A stretch of DNA of 47,430 nucleotides, from NCBI GenBank assembly GCA_002696735.1, contig NZSL01000015.1, positions 192,032-239,461 of the forward strand, written 5' to 3'. The notes beneath the pieces are model-generated. The model was not told where the DNA came from. It did no database searches and saw only the letters and a program-made list of their open reading frames with translations. The number at the start of each line of letters is the position of its first letter. Position 1 is the stretch's first letter. Made by a program: the position numbers and the translations under genes. This DNA is from Methylophaga sp. (GTDB lineage: Bacteria > Pseudomonadota > Gammaproteobacteria > Nitrosococcales > Methylophagaceae). Positions 8,642-18,546 of this stretch are shown here, piece after piece.

Positions 8642-9661
8642 ATGTATCCGCTGCTACGAAATTTGATGTTTAAACTGGATGCTGAAACATCACATCATCT
8701 GGGCATGAACAGCCTGAAGTGGATGGAAATGTCTGGATTGTTGAGGCTGCTAATGCCCAAAATGCCGACGGTACCGGTGCATGTAATGGGATTACGTTTT
8801 CCTAATCCAGTGGGTTTAGCGGCAGGTCTTGATAAAAACGCTGACTACCTGGAAGCTTTATCCGTATTAGGTTTTGGTTTTATTGAAGTGGGTACTGTGA
8901 CACCTCGACCTCAACCGGGTAATGCCAAACCCAGACTTTTTCGACTTCCAGAAGCACAGGCGATTATTAACCGAATGGGCTTTAATAACCTTGGTGTAGA
9001 TCATTTACTGGAACAAGTTCAGGCCGCTCAAACTGATGCAATTATTGGTATCAATATTGGCAAAAACGTTGATACGCCGGTTGATAAAGCGCTGAATGAC
9101 TATTTGATAGGATTGGAAAAATCTTATCCTCATGCCGATTACATCACTATCAATATCTCATCTCCTAATACTCCCGGTTTACGTAATCTGCAATTTGGCG
9201 AAGCACTGGATAATCTTCTGAGCGCTTTGAAAAATCGTCAGGCGGAACTTGCGGAAGAATTTCAGCGTTATGTGCCGATGGCGGTCAAAGTTGCACCGGA
9301 TTTAACCCTGGAAGAAGTTCAGCAACTGTCTGAATATTTCAGCCGGGTCGGGATTGATGCCGTGATTGCCACCAATACAACGCTTTCCCGCGAAGCTGTC
9401 GCAGGCTTGGCTCACGCTGATGAAGCTGGTGGCTTGAGTGGTAAACCGGTATTTGCCAAATCGACAGAAATTGTTCGACAATTCCGACAGGCTTTACCGG
9501 CTGATATGCCGATCATTGCTGCTGGTGGCATTATGAGCGCAGAAGATGCGATGCAAAAGCTGGAAGCGGGTGCTCAACTGATACAAATTTATAGTGGTCT
9601 GATTTATCAGGGACCAAAATTAATTCAAGATATCGTCAAAACCATTCAAAAGAGGAGATAA
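8642..9661 (+). CDS. pyrD: Dihydroorotate dehydrogenase, quinone-dependent (class 2)
   Basis: This is a 339-residue membrane-associated flavoenzyme that oxidises dihydroorotate to orotate in pyrimidine synthesis, with ubiquinone as acceptor. The class 2 N-terminal helices (MYPLLRNLMFKLDAE) are present, followed by the FMN barrel with GLAAGLDKNADYLEAL, GVDHLL, the ISSPNTPGLRNLQ segment carrying the catalytic Ser, KVAPDLT, and GGIMSAEDAMQKLEAGA. The ATG at 8642 matches the usual MYxxLR start; an upstream TTG at 8633 is unlikely. It is followed after one base by mscS, whose ribosome-binding site is the end of pyrD. Confidence 0.97.
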   Translation: MYPLLRNLMFKLDAETSHHLGMNSLKWMEMSGLLRLLMPKMPTVPVHVMGLRFPNPVGLAAGLDKNADYLEALSVLGFGFIEVGTVTPRPQPGNAKPRLFRLPEAQAIINRMGFNNLGVDHLLEQVQAAQTDAIIGINIGKNVDTPVDKALNDYLIGLEKSYPHADYITINISSPNTPGLRNLQFGEALDNLLSALKNRQAELAEEFQRYVPMAVKVAPDLTLEEVQQLSEYFSRVGIDAVIATNTTLSREAVAGLAHADEAGGLSGKPVFAKSTEIVRQFRQALPADMPIIAAGGIMSAEDAMQKLEAGAQLIQIYSGLIYQGPKLIQDIVKTIQKRR

Positions 9662-9662
9662 C

Positions 9663-10505
9663 ATGGAAACCGGAACAGGCAGCGTCATTGGTGACATTCT
9701 GCTGAATATTTTCTTTGCCGCTGTCATTGTCATTGTGGGTCGCACAGTGGTTAGCTGGTTAGTGAAGCTGTCTCGAAAAATTATGGTCCGGGCCAATATG
9801 GATCCGATCCTGATTAATTTTTCCAGCTCGATCATTAATATCCTATTGTTGCTGTTTGTGTTGATTGCGGCCTTGGATCAATTGGGTGTAAACACCACCT
9901 CTATGATAGCCGTGCTGGGTGCTGCCGGTTTAGCTGTGGGATTGGCGCTAAAGGATTCATTACAGAATTTTGCAGCCGGCGTAATGTTGATCATGTATCG
10001 ACCATTCAGAATTGGTCACTTTGTAGAGGTTGCTGGCGTACTCGGTATTGTTGAGCAAATCACTATCTTCAACACTGTGATGCGAACACCGGATAACCGT
10101 GAAGTGATTGTGCCCAATGGCAATATCTATGCAGGTGTTATTACCAACTACTCAGCCCGAGATACCCGCCGCATTGATATGGTGTTTGGTATCGGATATG
10201 ACGATGATTTGCTCAAAGCCAAACAAATCATCACCGATATCGTCACGGGGCATGAATTGGTGCTTAACGATCCCGAGCCGATTATCCGTGTGGCCGAACT
10301 GGGCGATAGCAGCATTACTTTCAATGTCTGGCCATGGGTTAACGCATCGGATCTGGCCACAGTAAGAGCAGATCTGATCGAAACCATCAAACTGGCGTTT
10401 GATGCAAACGGCATCAGTATTCCCTATCCACAAATGGATGTGCATTTTAATAATGTGGATGCTGCCAATGAATCAAGCCAGACTAAAAAAGATGAATCAG
10501 CCTAG
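9663..10505 (+). CDS. mscS: Small-conductance mechanosensitive channel, MscS family
   Basis: This is a 280-residue inner-membrane channel that releases solutes on hypo-osmotic shock. Three N-terminal transmembrane helices are seen (about 12-33, 56-76, 82-110). The pore-lining TM3 is Gly/Ala rich (VLGAAGLAVGLALKDSLQNFAAG), matching MscS. A beta domain with FVEVAGVLGIVEQI and the PNGNIYAGVITNYSA signature follows. Length and architecture match E. coli MscS. It overlaps the end of convergent gloB by four bases. An osmotic valve fits a marine or halophilic methylotroph. Confidence 0.94.
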   Translation: METGTGSVIGDILLNIFFAAVIVIVGRTVVSWLVKLSRKIMVRANMDPILINFSSSIINILLLLFVLIAALDQLGVNTTSMIAVLGAAGLAVGLALKDSLQNFAAGVMLIMYRPFRIGHFVEVAGVLGIVEQITIFNTVMRTPDNREVIVPNGNIYAGVITNYSARDTRRIDMVFGIGYDDDLLKAKQIITDIVTGHELVLNDPEPIIRVAELGDSSITFNVWPWVNASDLATVRADLIETIKLAFDANGISIPYPQMDVHFNNVDAANESSQTKKDESA

Positions 10506-11272
10506 AAATCATCCTTCCAGGCGCGTAATACCTTAAATACCGCCAAAGGCGAATCAAGCGGCTGATCAGCGTAAGCTTCAGCCGCTTTTTTTATTGCGGC
10601 ATCATCACACCGCAAAAATGGATTGGTGCGTTTTTCCACTTTTAGCTGTGATGGTACGGTGGCGATCTGCTGTTCTCTTAACGCTTCCGTTTTGGTTAAG
10701 CGTTCAAGCAGGTCGTTATTTGTGGGATCAACAGCTGTGGCAAACTGCAGATTGGCCAGCGTATATTCATGCGCACAATAAATGCGCGTATCGTCAGGTA
10801 ATTGTTTTATTTTTTGCAGTGAATCAAATAGTTGTTCTGCTGTACCTCCAAGCAGGCGACCACAACCACCAGCAAATAATGTGTCGCCACAGAACAGGTT
10901 ATCATCTACCAGATAGCTGATATGACCAGGAGTGTGTCCAGGAGTATCGATTACTCTGAAGTGCGGAAAAGATGAATGCAATTGTTGGTCAGCCTGGGCG
11001 TACAAAGGTGTATCGACTGTTTTAATGTGTTCACGTTGCGGTCCAAAAACGGGCAGATCATACAGGTCGTCGAGGCGACGGATACCGCCAACATGATCGT
11101 TATGATGATGGGTGACTAAGATGGCCGCAGGATGCAGATCGTTTTTTTCTACAAAGTTAATCACTGGACCCGCATCGCCCGGATCAACAATTAATACATC
11201 CTGATTCTCGGCTGACTGAATCAACCATATATAATTATCATTAAATGCCTTTACGGCATGAATTTGTAACAT
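10502..11272 (-). CDS. gloB: Hydroxyacylglutathione hydrolase (glyoxalase II)
   Basis: This is a 256-residue metallo-beta-lactamase-fold enzyme that hydrolyses S-lactoylglutathione to lactate and glutathione, completing methylglyoxal detoxification. Metal ligands are H55, H57, D59 and H60 in THHHNDH, then DTPGHTPGH, the bridging Asp in FCGDTLFAGGCGR, and the His of YCAHEYT. It has the GloB C-terminal extension ending VFKVLRAWKDDF. It faces the yafS-like gene with a gap of only about 24-54 bases, so divergent promoters must overlap or lie in coding sequence. A role with S-formylglutathione is not indicated. Confidence 0.95.
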   Translation of the reverse strand: MLQIHAVKAFNDNYIWLIQSAENQDVLIVDPGDAGPVINFVEKNDLHPAAILVTHHHNDHVGGIRRLDDLYDLPVFGPQREHIKTVDTPLYAQADQQLHSSFPHFRVIDTPGHTPGHISYLVDDNLFCGDTLFAGGCGRLLGGTAEQLFDSLQKIKQLPDDTRIYCAHEYTLANLQFATAVDPTNNDLLERLTKTEALREQQIATVPSQLKVEKRTNPFLRCDDAAIKKAAEAYADQPLDSPLAVFKVLRAWKDDF

Positions 11273-11296
11273 TATCTAACTCCGCCGGAATGGCCT

Positions 11297-12022
11297 ATGT
11301 GTAATTATAAAGAGCAAGACCGCGAGATGACACAATGGTGGCAATCTTCGCTTGCCCGTTATATACAAAGCCAGGAACAGCAATGGCTAAAGTATCAACA
11401 GGCAAAGCTGCATGGTTTTTTTCAGCTGCAGCTTGGTGGACAAAGCCTTATTCTACCGACTTCTTTACGACCTTGTTATCAGGCATTAATGGGAAGCAGC
11501 GGACAATTTCATGCGCAAAGTGAGCAACTTCCATTTAAGTCTGACAGTGTTGATGTGATGCTGTTGCAGCATGTGGTGGAATTTTCACGCCAACCGCATC
11601 AATTATTACGTGAAGCCGACAGAGTGTTAAACGAAGATGGCACACTGGTAGTGCTATGTTTTAATCCGTTTAGTGTATGGGGTTTACGTCGATTGTTTTC
11701 CTGGCAGGATAGTCTGCCGTGGCGGGGACAGTTTTTTTCACGTCAGCGCTTAAAAGACTGGCTGTCATTGTTGGATTTTGATGTAGTGGAAGCCCGATCG
11801 ATCATTTATTGTCCCCCATGGCAAAATGAACGCTGGATAAAACGTGGTGGTTTTCTGGAAAGATGGGGGCGACGTCTCTGGCCATATCTTGGTGGCGTCA
11901 CTGCAATTGTCGCAAAAAAACGCACTTTTCTGGTGACCCCATTACAAAGCCGGTGGCAAAATAGAAAATTATTTCCCAGACCACAACTGGTGAATCCCTC
12001 AGCAACACGAAAAGAGCATTAA
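11297..12022 (+). CDS. YafS-like class I SAM-dependent methyltransferase
   Basis: This is a 241-residue protein with the methyltransferase-11 pattern: [22 protein letters not shown] (post-I/motif II) and [22 protein letters not shown] (motif III). The glycine-rich SAM motif I is poorly recognisable, as in E. coli YafS, which occupies the same place between gloB and rnhA. Substrate and activity are unknown. ATG 11297 gives the longest frame; ATG 11327 (MTQWWQSS) is a reasonable alternative that would leave more room for divergent promoters. It overlaps rnhA by one base (TAATG), implying coupling. Confidence 0.82.
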   Translation: MCNYKEQDREMTQWWQSSLARYIQSQEQQWLKYQQAKLHGFFQLQLGGQSLILPTSLRPCYQALMGSSGQFHAQSEQLPFKSDSVDVMLLQHVVEFSRQPHQLLREADRVLNEDGTLVVLCFNPFSVWGLRRLFSWQDSLPWRGQFFSRQRLKDWLSLLDFDVVEARSIIYCPPWQNERWIKRGGFLERWGRRLWPYLGGVTAIVAKKRTFLVTPLQSRWQNRKLFPRPQLVNPSATRKEH

Positions 12023-12465
12023 TGGAACACGTTGAAATTTTTACCGATGGTGCCTGCAGTGGTAATCCGGGGCCGGGAGGTTGGGGAACCATACTCCGTG
12101 CCAAAGATAACGAAAAGGAGTTATCTGGCGGTGAAAAACTGACCACCAATAATCGGATGGAGATGATGGCAGTCATAGCCGGTCTGGAAGCATTGAAAAG
12201 GCCTTGTCATGTCACCATTACCACTGACTCACAATATGTGATGAAAGGGATGACCGAATGGTTGAAAGGCTGGAAAGCCAAAAACTGGCGAACCGCCGCC
12301 CGGCAACCAGTGAAAAATGCCGATTTATGGCAACGCATGGATGCGGCCTCCCAGCCACATAAATTATCCTGGCAATGGGTTCGGGGTCATGATGGTCATC
12401 CGGAAAATGAACGTGCCGATCAGCTGGCGGTAGCAGCACGTACTCAAATCGCATTACAGGACTAA
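12022..12465 (+). CDS. rnhA: Ribonuclease HI
   Basis: This is a 147-residue enzyme that cuts the RNA strand of RNA-DNA hybrids. The four catalytic acids are present: D9 ([16 protein letters not shown]), E47 (NNRMEMMA), D69 (TTDSQYV) and D133 (ERADQLA), plus the assisting His in [10 protein letters not shown]. Length and the basic-protrusion segment (about 75-100) match E. coli RNase HI. It lies in the conserved order yafS-rnhA-dnaQ, four bases ahead of dnaQ. Confidence 0.97.
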   Translation: MEHVEIFTDGACSGNPGPGGWGTILRAKDNEKELSGGEKLTTNNRMEMMAVIAGLEALKRPCHVTITTDSQYVMKGMTEWLKGWKAKNWRTAARQPVKNADLWQRMDAASQPHKLSWQWVRGHDGHPENERADQLAVAARTQIALQD

Positions 12466-12468
12466 CCG

Positions 12469-13194
12469 ATGGCAGAGCAAACCAGTCAACGACAAATTGT
12501 TTTAGATACCGAAACCACCGGCCTCAGTACAGCAGATGATCACCGCATTATTGAAATCGGCTGCGTTGAATTAGTGAATCGACGGCTGACCGGTGAGACG
12601 TTTCATCAATATATAAATCCACAACGTGAAATCGATGCCGGGGCGATAGAGGTTCATGGCATTACCAATGAATCATTAGCCGATAAACCGTTATTTGCAG
12701 ATATTGCTGCGGATTTTCTGCGGTTTATCGAAGGTGCTGAATTGATTATTCATAACGCCGCATTTGACGTTGGATTCTTAAATCACGAGTTAACCAAGTT
12801 AGGTCACACCGCCAAAATTGACGATATTTGTTCAGTGATGGACACGTTAAAACTGGCGCGGGATAAACATCCGGGTCAGAAAAACAATCTGGATGCGTTA
12901 TGTAAACGCTATGGGGTGGATAATTCCAACCGGGAGTTACATGGCGCCTTATTAGACGCCGAAATTCTGGCAGACGTCTATCTGATGATGACGGGTGGAC
13001 AGGTCAGCTTGTCACTGGCGGCAGAGCAATTCGAACCGCAACACGATGCTGAGAAAAATGAGATCACGACAATTGAACGTCCTCGTTCAGCATTAAAGGT
13101 CATTGAGGCTGACGCAACCGAGTTGGCAGCACATCAGGCGATGCTGGAAAAATTACAGGCAAGCAGTGATGGAAATTGTGTGTGGCTTAAATAA
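12469..13194 (+). CDS. dnaQ: DNA polymerase III epsilon subunit (3'-5' proofreading exonuclease)
   Basis: This is a 241-residue DEDDh exonuclease. Catalytic residues are D13 and E15 (VLDTETTGL), D100 (NAAFDVGFLNHE), and H158 with D163 (ELHGALLDAEILADVY). Just after the exonuclease domain is QVSLSL (about 177-182), which fits the beta-clamp binding motif of epsilon. A C-terminal tail for alpha-subunit contact follows. It is the last gene of the yafS-rnhA-dnaQ run; the next gene has its own heat-shock promoter. Confidence 0.96.
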   Translation: MAEQTSQRQIVLDTETTGLSTADDHRIIEIGCVELVNRRLTGETFHQYINPQREIDAGAIEVHGITNESLADKPLFADIAADFLRFIEGAELIIHNAAFDVGFLNHELTKLGHTAKIDDICSVMDTLKLARDKHPGQKNNLDALCKRYGVDNSNRELHGALLDAEILADVYLMMTGGQVSLSLAAEQFEPQHDAEKNEITTIERPRSALKVIEADATELAAHQAMLEKLQASSDGNCVWLK

Positions 13195-13230
13195 AGTTGA
13201 ATTTGTTTTCACAAAAAGTTCTGTTCGCCG

Positions 13231-13258
13231 CTTGAAATCAGATTTTTGACCCCCAAAT
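13231..13258 (+). promoter_or_regulatory. Sigma32 (RpoH) heat-shock promoter of grpE
   Basis: CTTGAAA (13231-13237), a 13-base spacer, then CCCCAAAT (13251-13258) closely match the RpoH consensus CTTGAAA-N13/14-CCCCATnT. It lies 38 bases upstream of the grpE ATG. Confidence 0.9.
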
Positions 13259-13296
13259 AGCAGCTTTGTGTTGAGCAAAGCGGAATCTGATTAATC

Positions 13297-13854
13297 ATGA
13301 GCAACGAAGAAATCGAAAAGTCGACGGCGGAATCTGAGCCGGTCGAAACCTCACCCGAAACAGCTGAGTCAGCTCAGCCAGCGGAATCTGAAGCAGATGT
13401 TGTAAAACAGCTGGAAGATGCCCGCAACAAAGCCGATGAACATTGGAATGAATTATTGCGTGCCAGAGCCGATCTGGAAAATATGCGTCGCAGACACAGC
13501 CGTGATCTGGAAAACGCTCACAAACATGCGCTGGACAAATTCGTAACAGAGCTATTGCCTATCTGCGACAGCCTGGAGTTTGGTCTCAACGCAGCAAAAA
13601 ATGAAGATGCCAAGCTTGAAACAGTGCGAGATGGCATGGAAATGACACTCAAAATGTTCATGAGCTCGATCGGTAAATTCGGTCTTGAACAACTTAATCC
13701 TGAGGGCGAGGCTTTCGATCCTGATCTGCATCAGGCCATGGCAATGCAGCCTGCAGAAGGCGTAGAAGCTAACCAGGTATTGAATGTCATGCAGAAAGGC
13801 TACCGTTTCAATGGGCGTCTGTTACGTCCTGCCATGGTAGTGGTTTCTCAATAA
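13297..13854 (+). CDS. grpE: GrpE nucleotide exchange factor
   Basis: This is a 185-residue cochaperone that releases ADP from DnaK. The N-terminal 40 residues are acidic and disordered (rich in E, S, A, T). They are followed by the long dimerising coiled coil (about 40-110, with LLRARADLENMRRR) and the C-terminal beta domain with the family signature (FGLEQLNPEGEAFDPDLHQAM, then NVMQKGYRFNGRLLRPAMV). It has its own sigma32 promoter and precedes dnaK by 100 bases. Confidence 0.97.
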   Translation: MSNEEIEKSTAESEPVETSPETAESAQPAESEADVVKQLEDARNKADEHWNELLRARADLENMRRRHSRDLENAHKHALDKFVTELLPICDSLEFGLNAAKNEDAKLETVRDGMEMTLKMFMSSIGKFGLEQLNPEGEAFDPDLHQAMAMQPAEGVEANQVLNVMQKGYRFNGRLLRPAMVVVSQ

Positions 13855-13872
13855 CCGGACGAAATTTAAGGG

Positions 13873-13900
13873 CTTGAAATCAAAATTTCCTGCCCCATCT
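13873..13900 (+). promoter_or_regulatory. Sigma32 (RpoH) heat-shock promoter of dnaK
   Basis: CTTGAAA (13873-13879), a 13-base spacer, then CCCCATCT (13893-13900) is an essentially consensus RpoH promoter. It lies between grpE and dnaK, 54 bases upstream of the dnaK ATG. Confidence 0.93.
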
Positions 13901-13954
13901 ATTATCACAACGGCTGGAATAGCCAGACGAACTTAGTACGATGGAGAAAAGATT

Positions 13955-15877
13955 ATGGGTAGAATTATTGGTATTGACTTGGGTACGACCAACTCATGTG
14001 TAGCGGTGATGGAAGACGGCAAAGCCCGTGTCATCGAAAACAGTGAAGGTGATCGCACAACCCCGTCAATTGTTGCATTCAACAAAGATAACGAAGTGAT
14101 GGTAGGTCAGTCTGCCAAACGTCAGGCTGTCACTAACGCCAAAAACACTTTGTACGCAATCAAGCGTTTGATTGGCCGTAAATTTAAAGACGATGTAGTA
14201 CAGCGCGATATTGATATGGTGCCGTATAAAATCGTTGAAGCGGATAACGGTGATGCCTGGGTAGAAGCCAATGGTAAAAAAATGGCTCCGCCTGAAATTT
14301 CAGCTCGCGTTTTGATGAAAATGAAAAAAACCGCTGAAGAATTTTTGGGTGAAGAAGTCACTCAAGCGGTTGTTACCGTTCCGGCCTATTTCAATGACTC
14401 ACAACGTCAAGCCACTAAAGATGCTGGCAAGATTGCCGGTCTTGAAGTCAAACGTATTATCAACGAACCAACCGCTGCAGCGCTGGCTTACGGCATGGAC
14501 AAAAAACGTGGTGATTCCACAGTTGTTGTATACGATTTGGGTGGTGGTACGTTTGACGTATCGATCATTGAAATTGCTGATATCGAAGGCGAGCATCAGT
14601 TTGAAGTACTGGCCACCAACGGTGATACATTCCTGGGTGGTGAAGACTTTGACCAACGTATCATTGATTATCTGGTTGCTGAATTCAAGAAAGATCAGGG
14701 CGTTGATTTGAGTAAAGATCCATTGGCTCTGCAACGTTTGAAAGATGCTGCCGAGAAAGCCAAAATTGAGCTGTCTTCCAGCTCACAAACGGATATTAAT
14801 CTGCCTTACATCACTGCAGATGCCAGTGGTCCTAAACACATGGAAATCCGTTTGACCCGCGCCAAGCTGGAATCTTTGGTAGAGGACTTGATTTCACGCA
14901 GTATGGAACCTTGCAAAATGGCATTGAAAGATGCCGGCCTGAAATTGTCTGACATTAATGATGTCATTCTGGTTGGTGGCCAAACCCGCATGCCGAAAGT
15001 GCAGGAAGCGGTTAAAGAAATGTTTGGTAAAGAACCACGCCGTGACGTGAATCCGGATGAAGCGGTTGCCGTTGGTGCTGCGATTCAGGCTGCGGTATTG
15101 GCTGGTGATGTGAAAGACGTATTGTTGCTGGACGTTACCCCATTAAGCCTGGGTATCGAAACCATGGGCGGCGTAATGACCAAACTGGTTGAGAAAAACA
15201 CCACCATCCCAACTAAAGCGAATCAGGTGTTTTCGACAGCAGATGATAATCAGCCGGCCGTTACCATCCATGTATTGCAGGGTGAACGTGAAATTGCCTC
15301 AGCCAATAAATCACTGGGACGTTTTGATTTGGCGGATATTCCACCCGCTCCACGTGGTACACCACAAATCGAAGTCACCTTTGATATTGACGCTAACGGT
15401 ATTCTGAACGTGTCTGCTAAAGATAAAGCGACAGGTAAAGAGCAATCCATCGTGATTAAAGCTTCCAGCGGTCTGTCTGACGATGAAGTTGAAAAAATGG
15501 TTAAAGATGCTGAAGCGCATGCTGATGAAGACCGTAAGTTCCATGAACTGGTCACAGTACGCAACCAAGCGGATGGTTTGATTCATGCGACCAACAAATC
15601 ACTGACTGATCTGGGTGATAAAGTGGAAGCCGATGAAAAAGCCAAGATTGAAGCGGCCATTGAAGAGTTACAACAGGCTCTGAAAGGTGAAGATAAAGCC
15701 GATATCGAAGCCAAAACCGCTGCGTTGTCAGAAGCTGCAGGCAAGCTGGCTGAACGTGCTTATGCTGAAAACGCAGAAGCTGGTGAAGGTGCCGCAACAG
15801 ATGATTCCACAGCACAAAACGATGATGTGGTAGATGCCGAATTTGAAGAAGTCGATGACGACAAGAAAAATTCATAA
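13955..15877 (+). CDS. dnaK: Hsp70 chaperone DnaK
   Basis: This is a 640-residue ATP-dependent chaperone. The nucleotide-binding domain opens [20 protein letters not shown] and includes [17 protein letters not shown] and [14 protein letters not shown]. The linker [19 protein letters not shown] leads to the substrate-binding domain (about 390-505) and helical lid. The C-terminus ends with the DnaK-type acidic tail [10 protein letters not shown], here followed by KKNS. GGAGAAAAG precedes the ATG. It is transcribed from its own heat-shock promoter and probably also from that of grpE; a hairpin between dnaK and dnaJ may reduce dnaJ transcription. Confidence 0.99.
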   Translation: MGRIIGIDLGTTNSCVAVMEDGKARVIENSEGDRTTPSIVAFNKDNEVMVGQSAKRQAVTNAKNTLYAIKRLIGRKFKDDVVQRDIDMVPYKIVEADNGDAWVEANGKKMAPPEISARVLMKMKKTAEEFLGEEVTQAVVTVPAYFNDSQRQATKDAGKIAGLEVKRIINEPTAAALAYGMDKKRGDSTVVVYDLGGGTFDVSIIEIADIEGEHQFEVLATNGDTFLGGEDFDQRIIDYLVAEFKKDQGVDLSKDPLALQRLKDAAEKAKIELSSSSQTDINLPYITADASGPKHMEIRLTRAKLESLVEDLISRSMEPCKMALKDAGLKLSDINDVILVGGQTRMPKVQEAVKEMFGKEPRRDVNPDEAVAVGAAIQAAVLAGDVKDVLLLDVTPLSLGIETMGGVMTKLVEKNTTIPTKANQVFSTADDNQPAVTIHVLQGEREIASANKSLGRFDLADIPPAPRGTPQIEVTFDIDANGILNVSAKDKATGKEQSIVIKASSGLSDDEVEKMVKDAEAHADEDRKFHELVTVRNQADGLIHATNKSLTDLGDKVEADEKAKIEAAIEELQQALKGEDKADIEAKTAALSEAAGKLAERAYAENAEAGEGAATDDSTAQNDDVVDAEFEEVDDDKKNS

Positions 15878-15899
15878 TCTTTCACACAATTAACTGAAA

Positions 15900-15935
15900 A
15901 CAGGCGTAGGCATTGAGCCTACGCCTGTCTTGTTT
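15900..15935 (+). terminator. Strong hairpin between dnaK and dnaJ, likely partial terminator
   Basis: ACAGGCGTAGGC and GCCTACGCCTGT form a perfect 12-bp stem with loop ATTGA, followed by CTTGTTT. The tail is interrupted, suggesting attenuation or mRNA processing rather than full termination, since no dnaJ promoter is obvious downstream. Confidence 0.75.
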
Positions 15936-15958
15936 AAGAGATACAAGAAAAACTAAAC

Positions 15959-17071
15959 ATGGCCAAAAAAGACTATTACGACCTTCTTGGTGTATCGCGC
16001 ACTGCGACAGAAGCTGAAATCAAAAAAGCATATCGTCGTATGGCGATGAAATATCATCCTGATCGTAATCCGGATGATGCAACCGCTGAAGCCAGGTTCA
16101 AAGAGGCCAAAGAAGCTTACGAAATTCTGTCTGATTCCCAAAAACGTGCTGCTTATGACCAGTTTGGTCATGCTGGAGTAGATAACAGCTCAGGCGGTGG
16201 CGGGTTCAGAAGTTCGGGCGGTTTCAGCGATATTTTTGGCGATGTATTTAATGATATTTTCGGCGGTGGCGGTCCGGGTGGACAAAGCTTCCGTGGAGCC
16301 GATTTGCGCTATCGCCTGGATTTGACGCTGGAAGAAGCTGTTGCTGGAACGACTGCGAAAATTCGCATACCGGTCAATGTTGAATGTAAAACCTGTGATG
16401 GTTCCGGGGCCAAACCTGGCACACAACCTGTTACTTGTACGACCTGTGGTGGACATGGTCAGGTTCGCATTCAGCAAGGATTCTTCACTGTTCAGCAAGC
16501 CTGTCCACATTGTCGCGGAACGGGTCAGATGATTCAGGACCCTTGTCATGATTGTCATGGTCAAGGCGTCGTACAAGAGCATAAAACACTCTCCGTTAAA
16601 GTGCCCGCCGGTGTTAATACGGGTGATCGCATTCGTCTTGCCGGTGAAGGAGAAGCGGGAAGCCGTGGTGCTCCAGCCGGTGATTTATATGTCGAAGTAG
16701 CGGTTAAACGTCACGATGTATTTACCCGTGATGGTAATAATCTGTTTGCCGATGTACCCATCAGTTTCACCACCGCCTGTCTGGGCGGGGAACTGCAAGT
16801 GCCCACTTTGCAGGGTAAAGCTGTGCTGAAAGTGCCTGAAGGTACGCAAACCGGCCAGCAATTCAAGATGCGCGGTAAAGGTGTCAAATCAGTGCGTACC
16901 GGTGAAGTTGGCGATTTAATGTGTCGCGTGATTATTGAAACGCCGGTTAAATTATCAAAAAAACAAAAAGAGTTATTGCAGGAATTTGCCGAAACGATGG
17001 AAGGTTCCGGGGCAACCCACAGTCCAAAACATGAATCGTGGCTTGATGCTGTGAAACGTTTTTTTGAATAA
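15959..17071 (+). CDS. dnaJ: Type I J-domain cochaperone DnaJ
   Basis: This is a 370-residue Hsp40. The J domain (1-70) has HPD at 33-35. A Gly/Phe-rich linker (about 75-112) follows. The zinc domain has four CxxCxGxG-type repeats at C143/C146, C160/C163, C182/C185 and C196/C199. C-terminal substrate-binding and dimerisation domains complete it. It stimulates the ATPase of DnaK and delivers clients. It lies 81 bases after dnaK, separated by a hairpin, and is followed by its own terminator before dapB. Confidence 0.98.
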   Translation: MAKKDYYDLLGVSRTATEAEIKKAYRRMAMKYHPDRNPDDATAEARFKEAKEAYEILSDSQKRAAYDQFGHAGVDNSSGGGGFRSSGGFSDIFGDVFNDIFGGGGPGGQSFRGADLRYRLDLTLEEAVAGTTAKIRIPVNVECKTCDGSGAKPGTQPVTCTTCGGHGQVRIQQGFFTVQQACPHCRGTGQMIQDPCHDCHGQGVVQEHKTLSVKVPAGVNTGDRIRLAGEGEAGSRGAPAGDLYVEVAVKRHDVFTRDGNNLFADVPISFTTACLGGELQVPTLQGKAVLKVPEGTQTGQQFKMRGKGVKSVRTGEVGDLMCRVIIETPVKLSKKQKELLQEFAETMEGSGATHSPKHESWLDAVKRFFE

Positions 17072-17087
17072 GATATTTGCCAATAGG

Positions 17088-17125
17088 AAGCTGACTGGGC
17101 TATTTTTGCCAGCCAGCTTTTTTAT
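17088..17125 (+). terminator. Rho-independent terminator after dnaJ
   Basis: AAGCTGACTGG pairs with CCAGCCAGCTT (one mismatch) around a short A/T-rich loop, followed by a T-run at 17118-17123. It separates the heat-shock genes from dapB. Confidence 0.8.
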
Positions 17126-17153
17126 TTTCTGATTTACCGCCATAAGGATATAA

Positions 17154-17966
<813 letters not shown>

Positions 17967-18539
17967 TTAATAGCGGGCAGCCTGTTCGCGCGCTGTTTTG
18001 GCACCAGCTTTATCGCCCTTTTTAGTGCGAATCTCCGCCAATAATAACCAGAAGCGTTTCAGCTCGGTATTATCGCCTTTGGCATAGGACAGGCCTTTTA
18101 AAGCAACTTGTTCCGCAAGGCGAAAATCTTCCAGTTCATAGTGTGCTTTGGCTAACTGATAGTAGACTTTTGGATCGCTGGGGGCGATACGTTGGGCTCG
18201 CTGCAAACGTGATTGCGCTGCCGACATGTTTCCCTGCTGTTGATATTTTTCTGCATCACTTAATAACGCCAGCACGGCAGGATTGGTTGGTGCTGGAACA
18301 GGTGTAGTGGCAGGTATATCAGTGCCTGTAGATTTGTCCGGTGGAAGTGGCATGGCTTGTGGATTAGCCTGCTGGCTTGGCACTGGACTGGTTTTTGCTG
18401 ATTCAGTTGTTGGTGAAGATACGGGTACATCTCTGCTCTCCACCGCAGGTCTTTGGCTGACGGGTGTGGTACTACAGGCAGATAAAAACATGACCAGGCT
18501 GGCCATAATAAAAAGCATTTTGTGCATGGTTATTGGCAT
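17967..18539 (-). CDS. TPR-containing lipoprotein downstream of PBP1B
   Basis: This is a 190-residue predicted lipoprotein with lipobox MFLSAC. A Pro/Thr/Ser-rich linker (about 25-85) follows. Then come two to three tetratricopeptide-like helices (LSDAEKYQQQGNMSAAQSRLQRAQ, PKVYYQLAKAHYELEDFRLAEQ, FWLLLAEIRTKKGDKAGAK). The start at 18539 was chosen because ATAGGT lies six bases upstream, just after the mrcB stop; the frame is open to 18698 but that part lies inside mrcB. It is probably cotranscribed with mrcB. Placement and architecture recall outer-membrane lipoprotein activators of PBP1B, but no homology to LpoB is claimed. Confidence 0.78.
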   Translation of the reverse strand: MPITMHKMLFIMASLVMFLSACSTTPVSQRPAVESRDVPVSSPTTESAKTSPVPSQQANPQAMPLPPDKSTGTDIPATTPVPAPTNPAVLALLSDAEKYQQQGNMSAAQSRLQRAQRIAPSDPKVYYQLAKAHYELEDFRLAEQVALKGLSYAKGDNTELKRFWLLLAEIRTKKGDKAGAKTAREQAARY

Positions 18540-18546
18540 AACGGAC

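Noticed and set aside
13955-15875. Many long frames on both strands inside dnaK, dnaJ, tkt and mrcB.
   Set aside because: They are shadows of strongly conserved genes in other frames, with no domain pattern or ribosome-binding site of their own.
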